The notes beneath the pieces were generated by a model. That model was not told the DNA's origin, did not search any database, and saw only the letters and a list, made by a program, of their open reading frames with translations. From an uncultured Bacteroidota bacterium (GTDB lineage: Bacteria; Bacteroidota; Bacteroidia; Chitinophagales; LD1): a stretch of 57,260 bases of DNA. Positions 16,748 to 26,300 of the stretch are shown piece after piece. How positions within the stretch are numbered: the stretch's first letter is position 1; each line of letters starts with the position of its first letter. The DNA lies in NCBI GenBank assembly GCA_937894725.1, contig CALAYL010000057.1:1-57260 (forward strand), written 5' to 3'. A program made the translations under genes and the position numbers.

Positions 16748-17980
16748 ATGCAACTTATCAAGAAACTTATTTGCCTACATTTATTTTTAGCGATTACATT
16801 CTCTAGCAAGGCTGGTGGAAAAATGCTAAGCTATCATCTTGCAAAAACCTATACTGCTGCAGAGATGGGCGCTTTTTGGAAGCTGCATAAGGTGCCTAAA
16901 ATGATCATAGCAGCAAAGGCTGATGTAGAGGTGTATGAGATTGTGTATGAGTCGGGTTATGTAGATGGTTCATTAGCCATCACATCGGGCTTGTATTTTT
17001 TACCTAAAGGAGATAGGTCTAATCTGCCACTACTAAGTTACAATCATGGTACTGAGGTATGGCAAGACCGTAAAATTTCTATGAGAGGAGAGAAGTCACT
17101 CTGTCTGGGTTTCGCCACAGATGGCTATGCCGTAGCATATCCTGATTATTTTGGACTAGGTATTTCTAATAAAGACCAAGTCTATCTTAACGCCAAATCG
17201 GAAGCACAAAACACGGTGGATTTGTTAAAAGCGGTAGATCAACTTAATGTCGAGTTAAACGTGAAGCTAAATGGTCAGCTTTTTTTAACAGGATATTCAC
17301 AAGGCGGTCATGCTGCTATGGCCACACATCGCCTTTTAGAAAAAGAGTTCAAAACCCAGTTTCCAGTTACCGCCTCTTCGCCCATGTCGGGGCCATATGA
17401 CTTGTTTTACACTGTAGATGAAGGTAAATACAATGAATATGAATATCCTGCATTTTTGCTCATGCTGGTAAAATCTTATTATGATACTAAATTGCCTGAA
17501 GCCAATTTTAGTGAAGCATTAAAAGCGCCATTCGATACTATCATACCTTCTCTTATGAATGGTTGTAATAGTATGGCTGAAATCAATCATCATCTTCCTG
17601 CTATCCCCTACGAAAGCTTGACAGATGAATTTGTTAAAGATTATATGCACAATCCTGAAAGCGGATTTAAAAAATATCTTCAAGAAAACAACGTGTATAA
17701 CTGGAGTCCCGAAGCACCTATGCAGCTTTGCTACTGCAATGCAGATGAAGAAGTGAAGTATCAAAATGCTATCACAGCTTATGAAACGATGACGAAAAAC
17801 GGGAGTACATCCGTAAAGTTAAAGCGAGCGGGAAGAAAGTTCAAACATGAAAATTGCGCGCTATTTGCTTCAGTTTATACAAAAATGTTTTTTGACTCAT
17901 TCGTAAAAGGGGGAAATCCCAAAGGTCCTGTATTTAAGCGTGCTATGCTCAATATAGGCAAATTAGCTGTGAAACCATAA
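16748..17980 (+). CDS. secreted alpha/beta hydrolase, secretory-lipase-like
   Basis: 410 residues with a signal peptide (residues ~1-23). The nucleophile elbow GYSQGG lies near residue 183 (FLTGYSQGGHAAMATHRL), and an oxyanion/strand region LLSYNHGTEVW lies near 95, as in lipases of the LIP/secretory type and related cell-surface esterases. A likely catalytic Asp is in CYCNADEEVKY and a His in FKHENCALF near the end. No T9SS domain is present, so the protein should be periplasmic or surface-associated by another route. A TATATTCG element (16736-16743) lies only four bases before the ATG. A terminator follows at 18059. Confidence 0.85.
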   Translation: MQLIKKLICLHLFLAITFSSKAGGKMLSYHLAKTYTAAEMGAFWKLHKVPKMIIAAKADVEVYEIVYESGYVDGSLAITSGLYFLPKGDRSNLPLLSYNHGTEVWQDRKISMRGEKSLCLGFATDGYAVAYPDYFGLGISNKDQVYLNAKSEAQNTVDLLKAVDQLNVELNVKLNGQLFLTGYSQGGHAAMATHRLLEKEFKTQFPVTASSPMSGPYDLFYTVDEGKYNEYEYPAFLLMLVKSYYDTKLPEANFSEALKAPFDTIIPSLMNGCNSMAEINHHLPAIPYESLTDEFVKDYMHNPESGFKKYLQENNVYNWSPEAPMQLCYCNADEEVKYQNAITAYETMTKNGSTSVKLKRAGRKFKHENCALFASVYTKMFFDSFVKGGNPKGPVFKRAMLNIGKLAVKP

Positions 17981-18058
17981 CAGCAAATAGTCCTTCATTA
18001 GAAATCAAAAGTATAAAGTGGTTTATGAAAACCAATAATCTTGTATTGTGTCTTAGCT

Positions 18059-18086
18059 AGTATCCAATAATTGGGTACTTTTTTTC
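18059..18086 (+). terminator. Rho-independent terminator downstream of the lipase-like gene
   Basis: Stem agtatccaa / ttgggtact (nine pairs with one G-U), loop taa, followed by a run of seven T. It lies 79 bases after the stop at 17980. Confidence 0.75.
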
Positions 18087-18392
18087 TTTGATTTTACTTA
18101 TATAATAAGTGCTAAATGGAGGCTTCATATTAGGAGTGCGTTGTCTCCATACATGCAAAATGGCAATGAAAAATCACAACTCATTTAATCCAAAGTAATT
18201 ATATATACAGACGTATTGTAGATATAAGTGGATACTTTAGAGTACATTGTAATATGAAAGTTGGATAAAAAAATGGACAGCTTTTATTCATTAAGTATTC
18301 AATACGCTATTTTTAGCCATAAGTTAACCTCTAGTCCTAAATGTAGAGCCTAGAATTTTACTAAAAGCAATGGTTAATTAAACTAGCACGAT
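18087..18392. other. AT-rich intergenic region upstream of the first giant cargo gene
   Basis: About 300 bases without a supportable gene. Only short spurious frames occur. It presumably contains the promoter of the 1389-residue protein gene, but no convincing TTG/TAnnTTTG pair was found. Confidence 0.5.
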
Positions 18393-21300
18393 ATGAAAAA
18401 CACTTTACATACTACAGGGATTTCACTTTTTTTATTGGTTTTGTTGTCATTGAACACATACAAAGGGTATGGTCAATGTACTACATCAGGATCATGGGCC
18501 GCATGGGCTAATTCTGGCTCTGCAGCTTCACCAAGCTTTAATCCAAATACAACTTGCGCCACAGGATCTAGTATATCGCCTCCCAATACAGGATATACTT
18601 ATTTTCAAGCGACTAGTGGCATTCAATATACTTTCACTGCAAGTGGAGGCACAGGATGGACTACACCATCTATTTCTGTATATAAATCCACAAATGGAGG
18701 GGGTAGTTGGTCGTTTTTTGCAGGTTCGAGTGGAAGTACACTTGCTTTTACAGCTGATGTAACTACAAATGCAACAAATAACTACATTGTAGTGGTAAAT
18801 AATGGAAGTGCGTGTTTGCCTCTACCTACCCCAGGGCTCCCTTCTCCAACAGCAGCAAATTCAGCACTTTTGTCATATAGACAAACTCCACCAACTGCAG
18901 CATCAATAGCGATATCTTATACCTGTACAAATAATGACTTTACTTCTTCAGGGGGTGGACCATTTTATCAATGGCAAGGTTCAAACAATAATAGTACATG
19001 GGTTGATATTTCGGGTGCTACCAGCACTACCTATTCTACAAATGCAGGCACTAGTCCTCAGTATCCGTATTATAGGTTGCTTAGCAAAAATGGGGCATGT
19101 GCATCAGCCGGAAGTAGCTCCGTGAATGTATTGCCGAGAGCAAATGCAGGAGCTGGCAATGTGGTTATAAATTCTGATGTAACCATGGGTGGGATATACA
19201 ATATTAATGGAGATTTTACATTGAGCAGTGGCAAGACAATTACTGTGCTACAAGGTTGTGAGCTAAATATCACCGCAAAGAATGTAAATATTCAAGGCAC
19301 TATAAACGCTACTGGGTCTGGCGATCTTGGTGGAAATGGAGGAGGTGTGCAGTCTGGAAATGTCAATTTTGGATGTGATGTCAACGCTTCGGCTTCCGCT
19401 TCAGGGGGTATAAAAGGAGCTAATGGTGCAGGTACTGGCGCAGGCAATGCTGCAAGTAGCAATGGTAGCAATGGCGTAGGTTGTGGTCAAGATTGTGGAA
19501 CCATTGATGACTATGGTGGTGCTATCAAAGGAGGAGGTGGTTCTGGCGGAGGAAGTGGTGGAGCTTATGGAGGAACAGGTAGCTTAGCTGGAGATGGTGG
19601 AGAAGGTGGAGGTATAAGTTGGTTTGCGGTAATGAACAACGGTTATTGTTCAACTCCATTTGGCGGAGGTGGAGGCTCTGCTGGCGGAGCGGCATCCACA
19701 GCTTATGGCACATCTACAGGTTTTGATATAGACTTTGGAAGTGGAGGTGGAGGTGCAGGATCAGGTGGAAAAGGCAACGCTAATTCTACTGCCGGAGGCA
19801 AAGGAGGAAATGGTGGGGGTAAAGTCACCATCACCTCATTAGAAAACACAGTTGATCAAACTAATCCATATACATTTACACTTTCTGGTCAAATTATTGC
19901 CAATGGCGCTAATGGCGCTAATGGGGGTAATGGGGGTGCATCAGGTCGTTCAGCATCAAATTGTTGTAGCGATCTTTGTAATCAAACAGATGTAGAGGAG
20001 GCTACGAATGTGACAGGAGGCGGAGGTGGTGCAGGAGGAGGTGGCGGCTCTGGCGGTGGAGTATTATTGCTGATACATGGCAATTCTAATATATCTGGTA
20101 GTATAAGTGCTATAGGCGGTTCTGGCGGAGCAGGAGGCTCTGGCGGAGCAGCATCAAATTCAAGCTACGGTGGAGGCGGGCTATGTGATGCAACATATGT
20201 CAATAATGGTGCTGGCAATAGTGGTGGTAGTGGTGGCATAGGAGGTGGAGGAAGAATTAAAATATTTTGGAATCCATGCAGAATTCATGTTAATCTTGCC
20301 CCCACAAGAACAGTTTCTGCAGGAGCTTCGGGCAATGGCACAGCAGGTGCTGGGACTACACATATAGGAAACATTAATACTTATCTTGGCTCTCTTGTGG
20401 CAGGTACTATCTCATCGGCTCAGACAATATGCAATGGTACAAAACCGGCTGCCTTTACCGGCACTGCTTCTACTAAAGGGGCAAATGGATATGTATATGA
20501 ATGGTACAGTTGTGCTGGTGGGGCTTGCCCTACTCCTGTATCAGGAAATGCAAACCCAGGTACTGGTTGGGTAAGTAGAGGTACAGATGCTACTGGGTTT
20601 ACAGAAAGTAACAATCTATCTCAAACTACAACTTATGTGCGTAAAACTACCAGCGGTATATGTATAGAGTGGAGTAATATAATCACAGTAACGGTTCAAT
20701 CTATGCCTACAGCTGGAGCAATAGCTACTGCTCAAACAATATGTAGTGGAGGAGATCCTGTGGCATTCACAAGTACAACAGCAGGTACAGGAGGCGGAAC
20801 AATATCATATAGATGGGAGAGTGCTGTGAGTCCGTTTAGTACATGGAATACGATTTCTGGAGCCAATTTATCCGTATATGATGTTCCGAATGGATTGACT
20901 GTGACAACACGATATAGAAGAATAACAAGGTCATTATTAAATAGTGTGACTTGCGAAAGTGCACCAACTTCGGAAATTGAAGTCACCGTGAGCTCCCCTG
21001 CTACTATTGCAAATGCGGGCGTAGATCAAAACATATGTGGTACCAATGGCCAGTTAGCAGGCAATACGGCAATTGTAGGCACAGGCCTATGGAGTGTACT
21101 AGGTGGCGGAGCAGCCACAGTATCATCAACAAGTAGTCCTACCTCTATGGTATCAACACTCGATCCGGGCAACAATACGTTTGAGTGGAAAATCACGAAT
21201 GGGGCATGCGTATCACGAGATACAGTAGTGGTAAAATCCACGAATATCCCCAATGATATACCAAGCACTTATGGCTATACCTCCTTATCTTCTAGTACGA

Positions 21301-22562
21301 CAATAACAGCCAACTTTGAGTGTTTGGCAAGCAATGGATGGACGCACTATATCTATGATGGAGCAGACAACACTTTGAATACAGCAGATGATATATTGGT
21401 CATATCGCTAAAGAAAAATGGGAACAATATAGGCAAAGTAGGCGATGGTACATTTGTAGCGAAGCAAGTACTGACGAGTGGCTATGGCAGCGATGGTCAC
21501 AAAATCACGACCACGAATGCGCCATATGTAAACAACAACGTAAACGCATGGGCAGTGATGGGCAGATATTGGGATGTAGTACCAACGACACAACCAAGCA
21601 CCCAAGTAGATGTTCGCTTCTATTATGACGACCAAGACTTTGGCGATGTTCAAGATAGATTGAGCAGTGAAGGATGGGAGGCATTGCAAGGGTCAAATAC
21701 AGCAGACAAGCACAAGCAATTGCAGTATTACAAAGTACACAGTAGCTCAGGCAAAACCACAGATCCATCATCCGGCCATATGAATATAAGCAATGTAGAT
21801 GACCCTTCAGTAAGTGGAGAAGATGGAGAGATCGTATTGTACCAAAACAATGTGGACTTTGCAGTATCACCAGTGACCCCCAAGCCATTGCATGAATATA
21901 AATATCAGTTTATGTATGGCGAATATCATTATGCGGAGATGCCTGTATGGAGCTTTTCAGGAGGCGGAGGCGGAAGCGGAGGCGGAGGTCAAGGCGCATT
22001 GCCAGTGAAGCTGATTTATTTTACGGCCAAAGCCATCGAAAATCAGTATATCCAACTCGATTGGGCAACGGCAGTCGAAATAGATAACAAAGGATTTGAG
22101 ATAGAAAGGAGTGTAGATGGAGTAACCTTTGAAAAGATAGGCTGGATAGAAGGCAACAACAATAGCACAACACAGATAAGCTATAGATTTGATGATAAAA
22201 CAGCAAATCAAGATATTCGCTACTACTATCGTTTGAAACAACTCGACAATGATGGTGCATTTGAGTATAGTGCATTAGCCTCGGCCATACTGGTGAGCGA
22301 TTTAAAAACAGCAATAGGCGACTTTGTACCAAATCCAACGGGAGATAAATCGTACATAGAATTTTTTGCAACGAAAGCGCAAGTAGCCACTATCACGGTG
22401 TTTGATGCTACAGGCAAACTAATCAGAAATGAATCAATAGCGATAAACAAAGGCTTCAATACGTATCACATCAATGCAATAGATTTAGCTAGTTCGGTAT
22501 ATATGGTCAACTTTAGATTTGATGATCTACGCTTCACCAAACGGTTGAATGTAGTGAAGTAG
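18393..22562 (+). CDS. giant glycine-rich secreted protein with T9SS type A-like tail (copy 1 of shared module)
   Basis: 1389 residues. A signal peptide (~1-27, ending YGQ) is followed by a Ser/Thr/Gly-rich exported domain to about 250, a beta-rich stretch (VVINSDVTMGGIYNINGDFT), and a glycine-rich region of about 310 residues (~310-622) full of GGxGGxGG runs interrupted by Cys-containing loops. Immunoglobulin/PKD-like repeats follow (~670-870; two units contain TAQTICSG/SAQTICNG). Residues 871-1389 are the module shared exactly with the 2052-residue protein; it ends in ALPVKLIYFTAKAIENQ, the DNKGFEIERSVDG segment and a C-terminal domain finishing FTKRLNVVK, typical of T9SS substrates. Likely a surface adhesin or matrix component; no enzyme domain was recognised. 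Confidence 0.88.
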   Translation: MKNTLHTTGISLFLLVLLSLNTYKGYGQCTTSGSWAAWANSGSAASPSFNPNTTCATGSSISPPNTGYTYFQATSGIQYTFTASGGTGWTTPSISVYKSTNGGGSWSFFAGSSGSTLAFTADVTTNATNNYIVVVNNGSACLPLPTPGLPSPTAANSALLSYRQTPPTAASIAISYTCTNNDFTSSGGGPFYQWQGSNNNSTWVDISGATSTTYSTNAGTSPQYPYYRLLSKNGACASAGSSSVNVLPRANAGAGNVVINSDVTMGGIYNINGDFTLSSGKTITVLQGCELNITAKNVNIQGTINATGSGDLGGNGGGVQSGNVNFGCDVNASASASGGIKGANGAGTGAGNAASSNGSNGVGCGQDCGTIDDYGGAIKGGGGSGGGSGGAYGGTGSLAGDGGEGGGISWFAVMNNGYCSTPFGGGGGSAGGAASTAYGTSTGFDIDFGSGGGGAGSGGKGNANSTAGGKGGNGGGKVTITSLENTVDQTNPYTFTLSGQIIANGANGANGGNGGASGRSASNCCSDLCNQTDVEEATNVTGGGGGAGGGGGSGGGVLLLIHGNSNISGSISAIGGSGGAGGSGGAASNSSYGGGGLCDATYVNNGAGNSGGSGGIGGGGRIKIFWNPCRIHVNLAPTRTVSAGASGNGTAGAGTTHIGNINTYLGSLVAGTISSAQTICNGTKPAAFTGTASTKGANGYVYEWYSCAGGACPTPVSGNANPGTGWVSRGTDATGFTESNNLSQTTTYVRKTTSGICIEWSNIITVTVQSMPTAGAIATAQTICSGGDPVAFTSTTAGTGGGTISYRWESAVSPFSTWNTISGANLSVYDVPNGLTVTTRYRRITRSLLNSVTCESAPTSEIEVTVSSPATIANAGVDQNICGTNGQLAGNTAIVGTGLWSVLGGGAATVSSTSSPTSMVSTLDPGNNTFEWKITNGACVSRDTVVVKSTNIPNDIPSTYGYTSLSSSTTITANFECLASNGWTHYIYDGADNTLNTADDILVISLKKNGNNIGKVGDGTFVAKQVLTSGYGSDGHKITTTNAPYVNNNVNAWAVMGRYWDVVPTTQPSTQVDVRFYYDDQDFGDVQDRLSSEGWEALQGSNTADKHKQLQYYKVHSSSGKTTDPSSGHMNISNVDDPSVSGEDGEIVLYQNNVDFAVSPVTPKPLHEYKYQFMYGEYHYAEMPVWSFSGGGGGSGGGGQGALPVKLIYFTAKAIENQYIQLDWATAVEIDNKGFEIERSVDGVTFEKIGWIEGNNNSTTQISYRFDDKTANQDIRYYYRLKQLDNDGAFEYSALASAILVSDLKTAIGDFVPNPTGDKSYIEFFATKAQVATITVFDATGKLIRNESIAINKGFNTYHINAIDLASSVYMVNFRFDDLRFTKRLNVVK

Positions 22563-22577
22563 CATCTGCTGAAGCTG
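21003..22577 (+). repeat. exact direct repeat, copy 1 (1,575 bp)
   Basis: Every base compared by eye matches 27952-29526 (constant offset 6949). It starts inside a codon-aligned position (Thr 871) and runs 15 bases past the stop codon, ending in gcatctgctgaagctg. The flanking bases differ at once on both sides. It covers the last 519 codons of the gene. Confidence 0.95.
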
Positions 22578-22589
22578 ATTTTAGAATCT

Positions 22590-22624
22590 ACGCCCTTAGT
22601 GTAAAATCACTAAGGGCGTTTTTG
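22590..22624 (+). terminator. Rho-independent terminator after the first giant cargo gene
   Basis: Perfect 12-pair stem acgcccttagtg / cactaagggcgt, six-base loop, then TTTTT. It lies just outside the exact repeat, so the two giant genes have different terminators. Confidence 0.9.
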
Positions 22625-22855
22625 TGGGTTATGTCAGGATTTACAATAGAATTTCTAATGAGTGCTACTTTTAATCTGTAGAAAAAGCTTGTATTGTTTA
22701 TTACACATAAACGTTCAGTTAAATAGACTACTATAATTTGATTATTTGTATTCATCATGATACATAAACGTATCATATACATCGACTTAAATCAACAAAA
22801 AAGTAGTGTTGTAATTTGGTATAAATGTTGATTATTCTTATTCAAATACTAAACT

Positions 22856-23323
22856 ATGAAAGCTAAACTACTTATACTTCCTCTTTTATGTTTTTGTTTC
22901 AATATCTCTCTATTTGCGGCCGAAAATCCACTTTTAGGTAAATGGACATTGAGCGATATCATCACCACCGAAATGGTGACACTACCCAAAAATAAAACAA
23001 ATGAATTAGCATTTTCATCTGACAAAAGTGAGCAGGTTAAAATCGAGACAATAACCATGAAACTTCGGGATCATCTCATCGAAGAAATGCCTCTAGGCGT
23101 AACTAAATTTATATTCCAGCCCAATACATTTCAGTTTTACAGGCAGTCTAATCTCACCTTTGAGGGAACATACATGGAAAAGGATAACCAACTCACCCTC
23201 TCTTTCAAAAGTAAAGGCGTTGACAACAACAAAGAAATGAAGATTATTTCCCTTGATGCAAATACCCTCATTATGCAGTCAGTTTCTATGGGCAAGACAT
23301 TTAAAATTGTGTTTACTAAATAA
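22856..23323 (+). CDS. small exported lipocalin-like protein
   Basis: 155 residues. The signal peptide (~1-21, cleavage after FAA) is followed by NPLLGKWTLSDI, the typical opening of lipocalin-like domains in this phylum, then beta strands such as KFIFQPNTFQFY, LTFEGTYMEKDNQLTLSFK and LIMQSVSMGKTFKIVFTK. The ligand is unknown. It is the only gene between the two giant cargo genes and lies 29 bases before the second, probably in one transcript with it. Homologous recombination between the flanking exact repeats, which start in the preceding gene and end in the following one, would delete it. Confidence 0.75.
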   Translation: MKAKLLILPLLCFCFNISLFAAENPLLGKWTLSDIITTEMVTLPKNKTNELAFSSDKSEQVKIETITMKLRDHLIEEMPLGVTKFIFQPNTFQFYRQSNLTFEGTYMEKDNQLTLSFKSKGVDNNKEMKIISLDANTLIMQSVSMGKTFKIVFTK

Positions 23324-23352
23324 GTTTTTGATAGACTTTCAAATATACCGTT

Positions 23353-26300
23353 ATGAAAAAAATATATACTCTAGTTGTGGTTTCACTATGTCTTTTGACA
23401 ATTCCGACCATAGCTCAAAATGTAAACTATAGTATTTATACTACGCAATACTATACTGGACATGGAAATTCAGATTTTTGGACGAGTGATGACCCTAGGT
23501 GGGTAGCTCTTTTTTATGATAATACGGATAGCTATGCATCAGGTCAAGGAGTGATACGAAGCATAGATAATGGACTAGATGGCCCAGCATGGGATGTGCC
23601 AGGTTCACCTTTTTTGTGCAGAACGAGATCAAACACTGCAGCAAATGGCATTAAAATTAGATTTGAGGCTTGGGAAGATGATGGCTGTGGCAATAGCGAT
23701 ACCTACGACACAGGCTGCGCAAATGATGATCAATATCATTGCGGCCCAAGTACTAGTGGGGTAATTAGTTTTAGAAACGATCCCGTGTGTACAGACAATA
23801 ATTATCAATATGACTGCGATAGCTATTGGAAAGTAAAGTATCGTATTTATTGGAGTTGGGCATCTACGCCTACTATCACTTCTCAACCTGCGGCTAATGC
23901 CGTATATTGCAATACAGCCACTCCCGCTGCATTGAGTGTGACCGTCAATACAGATGCCAGCTCAAGCAAGCCAGTGACTACTTGGTATAAATGGCAAATA
24001 GCGCCATCTTCTGTAGGCCCTTGGACAGATATACCAGGCAGTGGAAATGCGGTGAGAAATACCGCTACAACCACTTTTACTTATACTCCTTACAAAATTT
24101 CGGGCACTCGCTATTATCGCTTTTTAGCTACATCCAACTGTAATGCAGATTTTACCTCACAAACAGTGACCTCAAATACGGCTACAGTGACCTTTGCTTT
24201 CATTACTGCGGGAGCATACACTACCGCTCCAGGTGGCTATCCAAATGGTACTGGAGATGGCATACCCGCTATTCAAAGTCCTATATGTGGAGGGTCTATC
24301 ACACCTGGGCAGCCAGTACTTTTGAATACCATACAGCCACCTACTTTAGGTCATGTAGCAAACTCTACTTATTCTTGGGCTGCATCGGGTGGCACGCTCA
24401 GCTCACCTACTACAAACAATAGTGTCACATGGACCTCTCCTCTTACCACAGGGAGTTATAGCATATCTGTAACTTACACCCAAGGCGGCTGTGCCAGTAC
24501 GCAAGCTATATGTGCTACTACTGTAGGAGACCCTGCATGTAGTTTTATTTATGTAAACAAATCCACAGGCTCCGATGCTGTCACCTATGCTGCAGGAGGG
24601 GGAGGACCATCAAATCCATTTTCAACCTTAGCCTTTGCTACTACTCAAGCTGGTTTAAATAGCATCACCCATATTAAGGTAGCAAATGGTAGTTATGATG
24701 AAAATTCTATTGTAGATCTCAAAGCTAATCTAGTCATAGAAGGAGGATATAGCGTAACCTCAGGGATATGGAAAAAAAGCTCAAGTTCAACAACTACCAT
24801 AAATGGGAAAGCCATTCAAGTCATCAATGGCGATGTAGAACATGTAATGGCATTTAGAAGTAATAATGTTGGAAATTGGAAGTTAATTGACTTGAATATT
24901 ACCACAGATAATGCTTCTGGTAAAACAACAAATGGCAATGGAAAGTCAACATATGCTATTTATATAACCGGAGCCAGCTCTACAGGATATGAAATTATAC
25001 GAACAGCCATTTCGTCTGGATCAGCAAGCGCTGGAACCACGGGTACTAATGGAGGAAATGGAACAAATGGTAACCAAGGCAGTTATGGAGGAACAGGTGG
25101 GTGTGGAGCAGGAAATTCTACAGGAGGCACAGGAGGAAATGGAGGTGGCGGAGGAGCTGGAGGAAGTGGAAGTGGTAGTGGTGGTGGTGGCACTGCTGGG
25201 GAATCAGGCGGATACGGAGGCGGAGGCGGAAGCGATAATGGTAGCACAACCTCTACCACCTCAGTTTCTCAGTCGAATGGAAATTGGAACGGAAGAAAAG
25301 GACAAAGCACTAGCTGTGCAGCTAGTGGTGACGGAGGTGCCTGGTCAAGCGATGGGAGTTGTGGAAATAATGCAGGACAAGGAGGTACAGGAACTAACTG
25401 TTCTACTGTAGGTGCGGTAGGTACAGCCGGATCTACGGTTGCTGCTACATATACTGCTGGATATTATACCCCTAGCTATGGCAATCATGGCGCTGGAGGT
25501 ACTGGCGGAGGCGGAGGCGGAGGCGGAGGCGGTGGTGGTGGTGATGATGATTGGACTGACGTAGCAGGTGATGGAGGCTCGGGCGGAGGCGGAGGCGGAG
25601 GCGGAGGTCAAGGTGGTACTGGTGCTAGAGGTAGTGGTTCGGCATTTGGCGTATTTTTGACAAGTACTGCTGGTACAGGCACATTTACTTCTTCTACATT
25701 GTCATCTGGCACAGCTGGTGTGCTCATGAATGGGGGCAATGGTGGAGCTGGCGGTGCGGGCGGAGCTGCATTAGGGCCAAGCGGATGTGGTTGTAGCGAT
25801 GGAAATAGAGGCGGACAAGGAGGCTCAGGATCTAGTGGTGGAGCTGGTGGCAAGGGAGGAAATGCAAATGCAGGAGTTTCATATCCTTATTCTATTAATG
25901 GGGTAAATACAACTAACCCAGGCACAAGTATTCCATCAACTCCTGTAGTTGAAGTGATTTACAACAACAATATGAAGCTTTGTAAAAATTCGGTACTCAC
26001 TATAAATCGTGCATCCGGTACAGGCAACTGGACTTTACCAGCAAATTTTGATTATGTACGATATAGAAATGCAGCTACGGCTTCGGAGTTTAGTACATCT
26101 ACTTTTCCTGCAGATATTTACCCCACTTCTTCGGCTACAGCAGGCTATAATGACCTAGTGTGTGGTTCGGTTACGTATTCTAGTTATCTTGATTTGGAGT
26201 CTGATAATAGGCCAGCGCCAGTAGTGAGCATCAAAGCTACCGACAATACTACTTTACCTGCTACCAACAAAATATGTGTTGGTGGATCTGTAAATGCGAG

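Noticed and set aside
21026..22459. Several long open frames on the minus strand inside the giant cargo gene, repeated identically at 27975-29408
   Set aside because: They are antisense shadows of the shared module; they have no signal, motif or plausible start, and their identity simply follows from the exact DNA repeat.
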